Shown: positions 1 through 7,805, counted from the first letter of the stretch. The stretch: 34,526 nucleotides of DNA from Mycobacteroides franklinii (GCF_002013895.1 NZ_MAFQ01000027.1:1-34526); one strand, 5' to 3'. The notes: generated from the letters alone by a model not told the origin. Numbers and translations: made by a program.

Positions 1-252
1 CCCGAACCTGTCCTCGTCGTCCCAACCGGATGGGGCCGCCGGGGCGCGTTTGGTCGGACCGTCTTTCGCGCGGGCAGGGGCCACCGGGGCCGACGGTGCG
101 GTATGGGTTGCTTGCCAGGCGGCTCGTTCCCGGGCCTGGCGCGTCTGCTCGGCGTGTATCTCTTGGAACCGCTGCGCGGTCGCACGCTTTCGATTCTCGG
201 AGCTTCGCCCGAACTCCAGTTGCAGGGCGTACAGCCGATCCGCGTACCCCAT
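1..252 (-). CDS. Hypothetical protein, 3' end cut by window start
   Basis: An open frame of 84 codons runs from ATG at 252 on the minus strand to base 1 with no stop, so the gene continues outside the window. The start is supported by AAAGGA nine bases upstream. The visible protein begins MGYADRLYALQLEFGRSS and is rich in Arg, Glu, Gln and Ala, which suggests a helical N-terminal segment; it then becomes Ala/Pro-rich (about residues 48-72) and ends in an acidic stretch, WDDEDRFG. No family is recognised and no signal peptide or membrane segment is visible. It could be an adaptor or nucleic-acid-associated small protein, but that is only a guess from composition. The 215 bases to the next gene hold nothing I can support. 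Confidence 0.55.
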   Translation of the reverse strand, partial: MGYADRLYALQLEFGRSSENRKRATAQRFQEIHAEQTRQARERAAWQATHTAPSAPVAPARAKDGPTKRAPAAPSGWDDEDRFG

Positions 253-467
253 GGTCCCGTGTCCTTTCACAGCTCGGAAATGCCCAGATTCCACCTCTAA
301 ATACTTGTGACGCGCGTATGCCGGATTCGGTTCCATCGAATTTGCGGATGTGGACAGGCAGGGTGGCCCCTGTGAAGGAGCGCGTCGCCGATCAAGATCC
401 AGGCAGTGGCAGTTGGGGGACGAAGTGTGCAGAAGGGGTGCCGATTGAGCGTGGGTTGCTGGGGGTA

Positions 468-1172
468 TCACCAGACCCCAGGCACCAACCGATACCGCAC
501 GCGCGCCGCGTACTCGGGGTAGCCGTGAAGTTCCCGGGTGAGCAACCGCTCCTCCCCTACCGCCCGAAATCCAAGCGCTACAACGGTTACGGCTGACCCG
601 ATGAGTCCGTACCAGGAGTCGAGCAGCAGCGGCATACCGATCAAGAACGGGATCGCCCCCGAGTACATCGGATGTCGGACGTATGCGTACGGTCCGGTAT
701 CGGCGATCGAATGTCCGCGCTCGGCTTGAACTTTCACAACCGGTGCGGCGAAACTATTGGCGCGGAACACCGAGATCATCGACAACAATGACACGGCAAT
801 CAGTACGGCACCAACCACCTGAACCCAGATGGGAACGGTGGACCAGCCCCAACGACGGTCGAACCCCGGCAGTACGAACCAAAGGGGCATTCCGATAATC
901 GCGAAGACCATGAAGACCTTGTCCCAGGCCGTTTGGTTCGGCTGGCGTGGCGACCCGAGGCGCTCGGCCAGCAAGGCCGGGTTCTCGTTCAACAACCACA
1001 GGTGTACCCCGAGATTGATCACGGTGACCTCGATGCCCAGGATCCACAGTTGGGGCCAGTGCCAGGTGCCGGCGGCGACTACCAACAATCCGCCCAAGGC
1101 GGCCGTCGCCACGATGTTGGTGACGAGCAGTTTGACCAGTAGCCGTGTTTGGGAAGGTACAGACTCAGCCAT
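468..1172 (-). CDS. Isoprenylcysteine carboxyl methyltransferase (ICMT/PEMT)-family membrane methyltransferase
   Basis: This 234-residue protein has about five hydrophobic segments: two near the N-terminus, one near residues 90-105, one near 115-135, and a hairpin around 175-200. The SAM-binding signature of the ICMT/phospholipid methyltransferase superfamily is visible as GPYAYVRHPMYSG (around 160-172), followed near the C-terminus by an EERLL...YPEYAARVRYRLVP block. Family members methylate small molecules, lipids or isoprenylated cysteines at the membrane; the substrate here cannot be told. The ATG at 1172 lies nine bases behind the stop of the arylamine N-acetyltransferase gene, so the two are probably one transcript, which might hint at a shared role in handling xenobiotics or lipids. 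Confidence 0.85.
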   Translation of the reverse strand: MAESVPSQTRLLVKLLVTNIVATAALGGLLVVAAGTWHWPQLWILGIEVTVINLGVHLWLLNENPALLAERLGSPRQPNQTAWDKVFMVFAIIGMPLWFVLPGFDRRWGWSTVPIWVQVVGAVLIAVSLLSMISVFRANSFAAPVVKVQAERGHSIADTGPYAYVRHPMYSGAIPFLIGMPLLLDSWYGLIGSAVTVVALGFRAVGEERLLTRELHGYPEYAARVRYRLVPGVW

Positions 1173-1181
1173 GTGTCGACG

Positions 1182-2018
1182 TTACTGCTCGGCCAGCCTC
1201 TGCAAGAGCAATGCGGAATCATCAACGCCAAGCTCGATACCGAAGATGTCTCGGAGCGCGATCAGCACTTGGTCCGGCGCCAGTTGCTGGGTGGTTCGGC
1301 CAACACCGGGCTCGATGTCATGTAGCTCCCGGTGATCCAAGATATACGCGTGATCTGGCCCGATCTTCTGTACGAAAAGCCTTGTGCTGAAAGGTGAATG
1401 AGAGCTTGATGCAACGAAGTAGCTCGCGGCGCGATAGTCGATGGGGTACTGCGGCTCCAGCACGAACGTGTACCGACTCATCCACCCCGGTTCGGTCCCG
1501 TCGCCCGCGGCTTCCGAGAGGGTCCAACCGTCGGCACCGGGAGTTACCTCGCCGCGCAGCAGTTGGTAGGTCCATGATCCGTCGGCGACGACGGCCTCGT
1601 CGGCGAGGTGTATCGGGGTAAGAGGACTGGTACCGAATCCGACGTCGCACAGCCATCGTTCTCCGTCAAGTCGAACGACGAGCATACCGTGTGTCGCCGG
1701 TCGAATTGCCGTGGCGCCCATCTGCACCCGGCCCTGTATGCCGAAGAAATCGAACCCGAGGCGCTCCAGAACGGCACCAAACAGCGCGACATGCTCATAG
1801 CAGTAGCCGCCGCGGGGCCCGCGCAACAGTTTGGCCTGGACGGTCGGGATATCCAATGCGACTTGCCTGTGCAGCACCGCGTCAAGGTTCTCCCACTTGA
1901 TGTTCAGGACGTGCCCGCGTTGCAAACGACGCAGGGTGTCCAGGGACGGCGACCGATCGCCGTCGAAGCCGATGAAGGCCAGGTATTCCTCGAGTTCGAG
2001 GTCGTCACCGTTCCACAT
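1182..2018 (-). CDS. nat: Arylamine N-acetyltransferase
   Basis: The enzyme transfers an acetyl group from acetyl-CoA to arylamines and hydrazines, isoniazid among them, through an active-site cysteine. Starting at ATG 2018 the product has 278 residues, the usual size for a bacterial NAT. The triad is visible: Cys73 in RGGYCYEH, His110 in THGMLVV and Asp125 in LCDVGFG. A longer frame from TTG at 2090 adds 24 residues (MHLSARFGSRRYRP...) that do not resemble NAT N-termini, so I prefer ATG 2018, which begins MWNGDDLELEEYLAFIGF. Neither start has a clear Shine-Dalgarno, and a DnaA-box-like 9-mer lies just upstream. In M. tuberculosis the nat gene sits in the cholesterol-catabolism cluster; here its neighbour is a membrane methyltransferase nine bases downstream, so that context is absent. 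Confidence 0.93.
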   Translation of the reverse strand: MWNGDDLELEEYLAFIGFDGDRSPSLDTLRRLQRGHVLNIKWENLDAVLHRQVALDIPTVQAKLLRGPRGGYCYEHVALFGAVLERLGFDFFGIQGRVQMGATAIRPATHGMLVVRLDGERWLCDVGFGTSPLTPIHLADEAVVADGSWTYQLLRGEVTPGADGWTLSEAAGDGTEPGWMSRYTFVLEPQYPIDYRAASYFVASSSHSPFSTRLFVQKIGPDHAYILDHRELHDIEPGVGRTTQQLAPDQVLIALRDIFGIELGVDDSALLLQRLAEQ

Positions 2019-2020
2019 GG

Positions 2021-2029
2021 TGTGGACAA
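2021..2029 (-). promoter_or_regulatory. Exact DnaA-box 9-mer upstream of nat
   Basis: TTGTCCACA, read on the minus strand, ends two bases before the preferred nat start codon. It equals the mycobacterial DnaA-box consensus. A single 9-mer can occur by chance, so binding is only a possibility. Confidence 0.35.
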
Positions 2030-2197
2030 CGTACTTGTTACCTGTGGACGGCCTGTAGCGCCGTGAACCGAATCTGGCAGAAAGGTGCAACCACCGGGCA
2101 GCTGGACCCGTCAGAGCGTGCCCCCGACAGGATCCGTAGCGTTGCCGACGGTATCGGCGTGGTTACCGGCGCTCTAACCGCTGTCACCACCCACCCC

Positions 2198-2203
2198 TAG
2201 AGT
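2198..2203 (+). promoter_or_regulatory. Candidate -10 element of a leaderless promoter (YdeI-family gene)
   Basis: TAGAGT lies six bases before the ATG at 2210, and there is no Shine-Dalgarno in between. In mycobacteria a TANNNT hexamer at this distance usually places the transcription start on the A of the start codon, which gives a leaderless mRNA. This is inferred from spacing only. Confidence 0.5.
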
Positions 2204-2209
2204 GAGCAC

Positions 2210-2782
2210 ATGGCCGTCGAGCGCCCCACCATCTACTTTGCCTCCCAACAGGACTGGGAAGCGTGGCTGGAAGACAACCACGAGGACTCCCCCGGTGTCT
2301 GGATCAAAATGGCCAAGAAGGCCAGCGGCATCCCCAGTGTCAACCACAAAGAAGCCCTGGAGGAAGCGCTCTGCTTCGGGTGGATCGACGGACAAGCCAA
2401 ATCGCTCGACGAGCAGTACACCCTGCGCATGTTCACTCCGCGGCGCACCCGTAGCACCTGGTCGAAGATCAACGTCGGCCACATCGAGCGACTCACCGGT
2501 GAAGGCCGTCTCAGACCCGCCGGCCAGCGAGAGGTCGAGGCCGCCAAGGCCGATGGTCGTTGGGATGCCGCCTACAGTTCGCAGGCCACCATCGAGGTGC
2601 CCGAGGATTTCGCGCGGGCGCTCAAAGCCAAGCCGGAAGCCCAGCAGTTCTTCGACTCCCTCACCAAGACTGCGCGCTGGCCGTTCTTGTTTCGGCTCGC
2701 CACCATCAAGAAGCCAGACACCCGGGCCCGACGCATCGTCCAGTATGTCGAGTTACTGGCGGCAGGGAAGACATTGCACTAA
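2210..2782 (+). CDS. YdeI/OmpD-associated (OmdA) family protein
   Basis: The 190-residue product matches the YdeI/OmdA family: an N-terminal block with WLEDNHEDSPGVWIKMAKK, a central ALCFGWIDGQ motif followed by the basic FTPRRTRSTWSKIN segment, and a C-terminal helical part with a conserved aromatic and arginine pattern (residues 150-180). Family members are small cytoplasmic proteins linked to peptide or bacteriocin tolerance in some bacteria, but the biochemical activity is not settled. The start at ATG 2210 fits the family N-terminus and probably gives a leaderless mRNA. The gene is divergent from nat and convergent with the methyltransferase at 2789, with only six bases between the two stop codons. 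Confidence 0.85.
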   Translation: MAVERPTIYFASQQDWEAWLEDNHEDSPGVWIKMAKKASGIPSVNHKEALEEALCFGWIDGQAKSLDEQYTLRMFTPRRTRSTWSKINVGHIERLTGEGRLRPAGQREVEAAKADGRWDAAYSSQATIEVPEDFARALKAKPEAQQFFDSLTKTARWPFLFRLATIKKPDTRARRIVQYVELLAAGKTLH

Positions 2783-2797
2783 GGCGCTTTACGCCTT
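2781..2797. terminator. Hairpin shared by two convergent stop codons
   Basis: AAGGCG (2781-2786) pairs with CGCCTT (2792-2797) around a five-base loop. The hairpin takes in both convergent stops: TAA at 2780-2782 on the plus strand and TAA at 2791-2789 on the minus strand. There is no long U-tract, so it is a candidate bidirectional terminator only. Confidence 0.35.
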
Positions 2798-3709
2798 GTG
2801 TGCCACCGCCACGATGTAGTCCGAATGCAGTGAGAACAGCCGCATACCCACCGAGTTGAACTGGGCTCGCAACAACGGATTGACGTGCTTCATATCCGGC
2901 TGACGCAGGCGCTTGGCAAGGAACTTGGACAACGGCGGATAGACATCGTTGGCAATCGACCATGTCTCGGACCGCGCGAACCCCATGTCGAGCAGCAGAT
3001 CACGGTAGCCCTGCACATCGACGGCCCACGGCACCGCGCTCGCCGGGGCACCCTGCCAACCGCGCCGTGCCACCTGATTGCGCGCGATTGCGGTGAGCGC
3101 GGTGCGGCGCGGAACAATGTCCGCCGTCACCAAGCGTCCGCCGGGTTTGAGCACCCGGAGCGCCTCACGGAAGAAGTCGATGCGTGACGGGAAGTGGAAC
3201 GCCGATTCCAGCGCGACCACCTTGGTGCACGACTCATTTTCAAACGGCAGGTCGGTCGCGGAGGCCTTGACGTAGGAGACGGTGTCGGACAAGCCCGCCG
3301 CGGCGACGCGTTCGGTCGATATCGCGATCTGCTCTTCGGCGATGTTCACTCCGGTGATTTTCTTTACCTTGAACTCGTTGGCCCACAGAATGTCCTGATC
3401 GCCGTACCCGCAACCGCAGTCCACCACCACATCCGAGGCGGTGAACCCGGCACTCGAGGCCACCAAACGCGCCAGATCGCGACTGGCCTCGTCCAGGGTC
3501 GTCGGGTGATCGCGCCAGTACCCGAAGTTGATGAAAAGCGATTCCTCACCGAACAGGTTCTGCGGCCCGACGATGTCGTACACCATTCCGGTCTTGGGGC
3601 CGTCGGCGTTGGATACCGCGACGGCCGCCATGCGCCGCCACTCGTCGGCCCAGCGCCGCAGGCGCTCGCCGGTTGATTCATCGGTGAAATCGGAAGTCAG
3701 AGTGGTCAT
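2789..3709 (-). CDS. Class I SAM-dependent methyltransferase
   Basis: The 306-residue protein carries SAM-binding motif I, VVVDCGCGYG (residues 94-103), an acidic motif II region with ITGVNIAEEQ (118-127), an ATDLPFENES motif (about 150-160) and the post-motif LKPGGRLVTADIVPR. This is the Rossmann methyltransferase layout of the Methyltransf_11 type, as in sterol, tocopherol and sugar-O-methyltransferases. The N-terminal region with MVYDIVGPQNLFGEESLFINFGYW resembles small-molecule and lipid methyltransferases common in mycobacteria. The substrate cannot be assigned. ATG 3709 starts MTTLTSDFTDE. The gene is divergent from gyrA, sharing a 199-base intergenic region that must hold both promoters. 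Confidence 0.88.
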   Translation of the reverse strand: MTTLTSDFTDESTGERLRRWADEWRRMAAVAVSNADGPKTGMVYDIVGPQNLFGEESLFINFGYWRDHPTTLDEASRDLARLVASSAGFTASDVVVDCGCGYGDQDILWANEFKVKKITGVNIAEEQIAISTERVAAAGLSDTVSYVKASATDLPFENESCTKVVALESAFHFPSRIDFFREALRVLKPGGRLVTADIVPRRTALTAIARNQVARRGWQGAPASAVPWAVDVQGYRDLLLDMGFARSETWSIANDVYPPLSKFLAKRLRQPDMKHVNPLLRAQFNSVGMRLFSLHSDYIVAVAHKA

Positions 3710-3855
3710 GGTCGGCAGCTCCGTTTCGGTTTTGGCCGCCCCGTTGCGGCTCGCGCATGCGTAACAAACAGTACCGGATACTTAAGATATCGGCATCTAA
3801 AGCCGCTCAGAACGACGCACGGGGCTGCATCCGAGAAACCCGCAGACGAAGTGAC

Positions 3856-3888
3856 TAGGCTGGTGAGGTTGCCCGGCTTTCGTCGGGC
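3856..3888 (+). promoter_or_regulatory. Candidate gyrA -10 and leader hairpin
   Basis: TAGGCT (3856-3861) fits a TANNNT -10 about 47 bases before the gyrA ATG. Just downstream, GCCCGGC (3871-3877) pairs with GTCGGGC (3882-3888), with one G-T wobble and a TTTC loop. A start near 3868 would put this hairpin at the 5' end of the mRNA. The assignment rests on spacing and is tentative. Confidence 0.35.
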
Positions 3889-3908
3889 GGAGCATGAACG
3901 AGGAGCAC

Positions 3909-6422
3909 ATGACCGACACAACGCTGCCCCCCGGCGGTGATGACGCCGTCGACCGAATCGAACCGGTAGACATCCAGCAGGAGATGCAGCGCAGCTACAT
4001 CGATTACGCCATGAGCGTGATCGTGGGCCGCGCCCTCCCCGAAGTTCGCGACGGCCTCAAGCCGGTGCACCGCCGCGTCCTATACGCGATGTACGACTCC
4101 GGCTTCCGCCCCGATCGCAGCCACGCCAAGTCGGCGCGTTCGGTCGCCGAGACCATGGGTAACTATCACCCACACGGCGACTCCTCCATCTACGACACCC
4201 TGGTCCGCATGGCACAGCCCTGGTCGCTGCGCTATCCGTTGGTGGACGGGCAGGGCAACTTCGGTTCGCCGGGTAACGACCCCGCGGCCGCCATGCGTTA
4301 CACCGAGGCCCGGCTCACCCCCCTGGCCATGGAGATGCTGCGTGAAATCGACGAGGAGACAGTCGATTTCAGCCCCAACTACGACGGCCGTGTCATGGAG
4401 CCGACCGTGCTGCCCAGCCGGTTCCCGAACCTGCTGGCCAACGGCTCGGGCGGTATCGCCGTCGGTATGGCCACGAACATGCCACCGCATAACCTGCGTG
4501 AGTTGGCCGAGGCGGTCTACTGGGCGCTGGACAACCACGAGGCCGACGAGGAGACCACCCTCAAGGCGGTCTGCGAAAAGATCAGCGGTCCCGACTTTCC
4601 GACATCCGGATTGATCGTTGGGACACAAGGGATTCACGACGCGTACACCACGGGACGTGGTTCGATCCGGATGCGCGGTGTGGCCGAGATCGAGGAAGAT
4701 TCCAAGGGCAGAACGTCTTTGGTGATCACCGAGTTGCCGTACCAGGTCAACCACGACAATTTCATCACCTCGATCGCCGAGCAGGTGCGCGACGGAAAGA
4801 TCGCCGGCATCTCGGCCATCGAAGACCAGAGCTCCGACCGTGTCGGCCTGCGAATCGTGGTGGTGCTCAAGCGCGATGCCGTCGCCAAGGTGGTGCTGAA
4901 CAACCTCTACAAGCACTCTCAGCTGCAGACCAGCTTCGGCGCCAACATGCTGTCGATCGTCGACGGCGTGCCGCGCACGCTGCGTCTGGATCAGCTGATT
5001 CGGCACTATGTCAATCATCAGTTGGACGTCGTCATCCGGCGTACCCGCTACCGGTTGCGCAAGGCGAACGAGCGTGCGCACATCTTGCGCGGTTTGGTCA
5101 AAGCCCTTGACGCCCTTGATGAAGTGATCGCGTTGATCCGCGCGTCGCAGACCGTCGACATTGCCCGCCAGGGCCTTATCGAGTTGCTCGACGTCGACGA
5201 GATCCAGGCACAGGCCATTCTCGATATGCAGCTGCGCCGCCTGGCGGCCCTGGAGCGGCAGCGGATTGTCGAGGACCTCGCCAAGATCGAAGCCGAGATC
5301 GCCGACCTCGAGGACATCCTGGCCAAGCCGGAGCGTCAGCGCGCCATCGTTCGCGACGAACTGAGCGAACTCGTCGAGCGCTATGGCGACGACCGCCGCA
5401 CCCGGATCATCGCCGCGGATGGCGATGTCGCTGACGAGGATCTCATCGCGCGCGAGGACGTCGTCGTCACGATCACCGAGACCGGGTACGCCAAGCGCAC
5501 CAAGACCGATCTGTACCGCAGCCAGAAGCGCGGCGGCAAGGGCGTGCAGGGTGCCGGCCTGAAGCAGGACGACATCGTCAAGCACTTCTTCGTGTGCTCG
5601 ACGCATGACTGGATCCTGTTCTTCACCACCAAGGGCCGGGTCTACCGCGCGAAGGCATACGACCTGCCGGAGGCGGCGCGCACCGCGCGCGGTCAGCACG
5701 TCGCCAACCTGCTGGCTTTCCAGCCGGAGGAGCGCATCGCGCAGGTCATCCAGATCAAGAGCTACGAGGACGCGCCGTACCTCGTGCTCGCCACCAAGAA
5801 CGGTCTGGTCAAGAAGTCCAAGCTCACCGAGTTCGACTCCAACCGCAGCGGTGGCCTGGTGGCCGTCAACCTGCGCGACGGCGACGAACTGGTCGGCGCG
5901 GTGCTGTGCTCCTCCGAGGATGATCTGCTGCTGGTGTCGGCACATGGCCAGTCCATCCGGTTCAGCGCCACCGACGACGCGCTGCGGCCCATGGGCCGTG
6001 CCACCTCCGGTGTGCAGGGCATGCGCTTCAACGGCGAGGACGACCTGCTGTCGCTCAATGTCGTCAGCGAGGGCACGTACCTGCTGGTGGCGACTTCGGG
6101 CGGCTACTCCAAGCGCACCGCGATCGAGGAGTACCCGGTGCAGGGACGTGGCGGTAAGGGTGTGCTGACGGTTCAGTACGACCCGCGCCGCGGCTCCCTG
6201 GTGGGCGCGCTCGTCGTGGACGAGGAATCCGAGCTGTACGCCATCACGTCCGGCGGCGGCGTCATCCGCACCATCGCAAAACAGGTCCGTAAGGCCGGCC
6301 GCCAGACCAAGGGCGTGCGGTTGATGAACCTCGGCGAGGGCGACACCCTGTTGGCGATCGCGCATAATGCCGATGAGGGTGATGCTGAGCCCGACGACGA
6401 CACAGTCGGCGCGAGCGAGTAA
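3909..6422 (+). CDS. gyrA: DNA gyrase subunit A
   Basis: GyrA breaks and rejoins DNA in the A2B2 gyrase that introduces negative supercoils. From ATG 3909 the product has 837 residues and begins MTDTTLPPGG, matching the mycobacterial N-terminus; an upstream in-frame ATG at 3894 would add MNEEH. GAGGAG lies three bases before 3909. Catalytic Tyr131 is seen in MRYTEARL, and the quinolone-resistance region reads HPHGDSSIYDTLVRMAQ with Ser92 where M. tuberculosis has Ala90. The GyrA box QKRGGKG starts at residue 539 and opens the six-bladed beta-pinwheel C-terminal domain. No intein interrupts the active-site region. gyrB is not directly upstream: a divergent methyltransferase gene is there. The DUF3566 gene follows after 10 bases. 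Confidence 0.99.
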   Translation: MTDTTLPPGGDDAVDRIEPVDIQQEMQRSYIDYAMSVIVGRALPEVRDGLKPVHRRVLYAMYDSGFRPDRSHAKSARSVAETMGNYHPHGDSSIYDTLVRMAQPWSLRYPLVDGQGNFGSPGNDPAAAMRYTEARLTPLAMEMLREIDEETVDFSPNYDGRVMEPTVLPSRFPNLLANGSGGIAVGMATNMPPHNLRELAEAVYWALDNHEADEETTLKAVCEKISGPDFPTSGLIVGTQGIHDAYTTGRGSIRMRGVAEIEEDSKGRTSLVITELPYQVNHDNFITSIAEQVRDGKIAGISAIEDQSSDRVGLRIVVVLKRDAVAKVVLNNLYKHSQLQTSFGANMLSIVDGVPRTLRLDQLIRHYVNHQLDVVIRRTRYRLRKANERAHILRGLVKALDALDEVIALIRASQTVDIARQGLIELLDVDEIQAQAILDMQLRRLAALERQRIVEDLAKIEAEIADLEDILAKPERQRAIVRDELSELVERYGDDRRTRIIAADGDVADEDLIAREDVVVTITETGYAKRTKTDLYRSQKRGGKGVQGAGLKQDDIVKHFFVCSTHDWILFFTTKGRVYRAKAYDLPEAARTARGQHVANLLAFQPEERIAQVIQIKSYEDAPYLVLATKNGLVKKSKLTEFDSNRSGGLVAVNLRDGDELVGAVLCSSEDDLLLVSAHGQSIRFSATDDALRPMGRATSGVQGMRFNGEDDLLSLNVVSEGTYLLVATSGGYSKRTAIEEYPVQGRGGKGVLTVQYDPRRGSLVGALVVDEESELYAITSGGGVIRTIAKQVRKAGRQTKGVRLMNLGEGDTLLAIAHNADEGDAEPDDDTVGASE

Positions 6423-6432
6423 GGAGCTGTAG

Positions 6433-7368
6433 GTGAGTTCACCGAACGATCCGGGGGAGTCTGGCTCAAACGAACGCCCCGTGGACCAGGCGGACTTGCC
6501 TCCCTGGCAGCGGGCGGAGCGGCGGCGTGGCTCACACGCCGCCGCTACCGGCCCGCAGCGGATTCCCAACCGGGAGCCGCGCCCCGGCGGCGCACCGACC
6601 GAGATCATCCCGATCGTGGACGACGCCTCGGCCCCGCCCACGGCACCGACATCGGCGCCACGGCCCGCCAGCCGCCCGTCGGCCGGGCTGGACGCACGGC
6701 TCAGCAGATTCATCTCCGGGACGGCGGCACCGGCAGGATTCAACACTCCGGCGACGCGGCCCGACCCCGAGTCGGAAGCCGAACCGGAGCCTTACGACGA
6801 AGTGCCGGAACGCCCCGAACGACCCGAGCGTGTCGAACGGCCCGAGCCGCCGCGCTCGGGCACCCCGTGGGGAGAGTCCAGCGCACAGGAACCGGTGCGC
6901 GCCCCCAAGAACAACGACCTGCCGGATCTGTCCGGGCCGGTCCCCCGTCCGCCACGCAGAACTGATGCGCCACAAGGCGGTTCGGCCGTCACCGTGGGCC
7001 CGTCGCGGCGCGGGCCGCTGCGCGCGGCCATGCAGATTCGGCGCATCGACCCGTGGGCGACCCTCAAGGTGTCGCTGGTGCTGTCGGTGGTGTTCTTCTT
7101 CGTCTGGATGATCGCCGTCGCCATGCTGTACCTGGTGCTGGGCGCGATGGGCGTGTGGTCGAAGCTCAACGAGAACGTCGGCGAGCTCATCACCAACAGC
7201 GGCGGCGGCGAGCTGGTGTCCAGCGGAACCATCTTCGGCACCGCCCTGCTCATCGGATTGGTGAACATCGTGCTGATGACGGCGGCCGCCACCATCAGCG
7301 CATTCATCTACAACCTGACCACCGATCTTGTCGGCGGTATCGAGATCACACTGGCCGATCGCGACTAA
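6433..7368 (+). CDS. DUF3566 membrane protein downstream of gyrA (Rv0007 homologue)
   Basis: GTG 6433 is preceded by AAGGAG, which overlaps the gyrA stop codon region, so the gene is probably co-transcribed and coupled with gyrA. The 311-residue product has a long Pro-, Arg- and Glu-rich disordered N-terminus (about 1-190, including the LPPWQRAERRRGS segment). A DUF3566 domain then begins near MQIRRIDPWATLKVSLVLSVVFFFVW, with two hydrophobic segments (about residues 212-240 and 272-298). DUF3566 proteins sit directly behind gyrA in most actinobacteria and are membrane proteins of unknown biochemical role. The conserved IDPW motif is the most recognisable feature. Confidence 0.93.
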   Translation: MSSPNDPGESGSNERPVDQADLPPWQRAERRRGSHAAATGPQRIPNREPRPGGAPTEIIPIVDDASAPPTAPTSAPRPASRPSAGLDARLSRFISGTAAPAGFNTPATRPDPESEAEPEPYDEVPERPERPERVERPEPPRSGTPWGESSAQEPVRAPKNNDLPDLSGPVPRPPRRTDAPQGGSAVTVGPSRRGPLRAAMQIRRIDPWATLKVSLVLSVVFFFVWMIAVAMLYLVLGAMGVWSKLNENVGELITNSGGGELVSSGTIFGTALLIGLVNIVLMTAAATISAFIYNLTTDLVGGIEITLADRD

Positions 7369-7416
7369 CGGTTTGGGATGCACCGCATTCGTGCGGTAAT
7401 CTCTGGCTTCGGCTCA

Positions 7417-7493
7417 GGGGCTATAGCTCAGGTGGTTAGAGCGCTTCGCTGATAACGAAGAGGTCGGAGGTTCGAGTCCTCCTAGCCCCACCA
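7417..7493 (+). tRNA. ileT: tRNA-Ile (GAT anticodon)
   Basis: The acceptor stem is GGGGCTA (7417-7423) with TAGCCCC (7483-7489), followed by discriminator A and an encoded CCA (7491-7493). The anticodon stem CTTCG/CGAAG encloses loop CTGATAA with anticodon GAT at 7451-7453, and the T arm contains GGTTCGAGTCC. It is located behind the gyrA-DUF3566 pair as in M. tuberculosis. Confidence 0.98.
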
Positions 7494-7515
7494 CACTTGT
7501 TGGGAGGTCCACCAC

Positions 7516-7629
7516 GTGAGAGTGCTGCTGCTGGTACTCGCATTGTTGGGGGTGGCTTACGCGGCAGCGCTCACCGTGGCGCGCAGCAACATGGAAGTGT
7601 GGCACACGGCAGCAGGTGAGGGGCCTTAG
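7516..7629 (+). CDS. 37-residue small membrane protein between two tRNA genes (DLW-39-like)
   Basis: A GTG at 7516 with GGGAGG eight bases upstream opens a 37-codon frame. The peptide starts MRVLLLVLALLGVAYAAAL, a single hydrophobic helix, and ends with a short tail containing NMEVWHTAAGEGP. Size, position behind tRNA-Ile and the Glu-Val-Trp motif recall the small actinobacterial DLW-39 family that lies near gyrA, though this link is from memory and moderate. The stop TAG (7627-7629) lies inside the tRNA-Ala gene, so the frame overlaps the tRNA by 10 bases. Translation and tRNA processing would compete for the same transcript if both use one RNA. Length and location make it easy to miss in automated annotation. 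Confidence 0.7.
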   Translation: MRVLLLVLALLGVAYAAALTVARSNMEVWHTAAGEGP

Positions 7630-7692
7630 CTCAGTTGGTAGAGCGCTACCTTTGCAAGGTAGATGTCAGGAGTTCGATTCTCCTAGGCTCCA
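7620..7692 (+). tRNA. alaT: tRNA-Ala (TGC anticodon)
   Basis: Acceptor stem GGGGCCT (7620-7626) pairs with AGGCTCC (7685-7691) and includes the G3-U70 pair that marks alanine tRNAs. Stem CTACC/GGTAG encloses loop TTTGCAA with anticodon TGC at 7653-7655. Discriminator A is 7692 and CCA is not encoded. The first ten bases overlap the end of the small coding frame. Confidence 0.98.
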
Positions 7693-7722
7693 CTCAAGTT
7701 TCCGTTGCGGATCCACACGTCG

Positions 7723-7747
7723 GGGCCCGCGGTGGAGCGGGTCCTTT
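7723..7747 (+). terminator. Probable terminator of the tRNA-Ala transcript
   Basis: GGGCCCGC (7723-7730) pairs with GCGGGTCC (7737-7744), with one G-T wobble, around loop GGTGGA; three T residues follow. It lies 30 bases behind tRNA-Ala. Confidence 0.5.
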
Positions 7748-7805
7748 CCAGGGCTCAGATCGGGCCCGATTCCCCGTGGCTGCACCAACCAATCAGTAGG
7801 TCTGT

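Noticed and set aside
30..596. Long plus-strand open frame at the window start
   Set aside because: It runs antisense to the truncated minus-strand gene and the ICMT-family gene, lacks a ribosome site and domains, and has skewed Arg/Pro/Gly content.
4290..4320. Possible GyrA intein near the catalytic tyrosine
   Set aside because: The protein is continuous through MRYTEARL with normal length, so no intein is present.
4080..6746. Very long minus-strand open frame opposite gyrA
   Set aside because: It is the antisense shadow of gyrA, typical of high-GC genes; no domains and an Asp/His/Arg/Gly-rich product.
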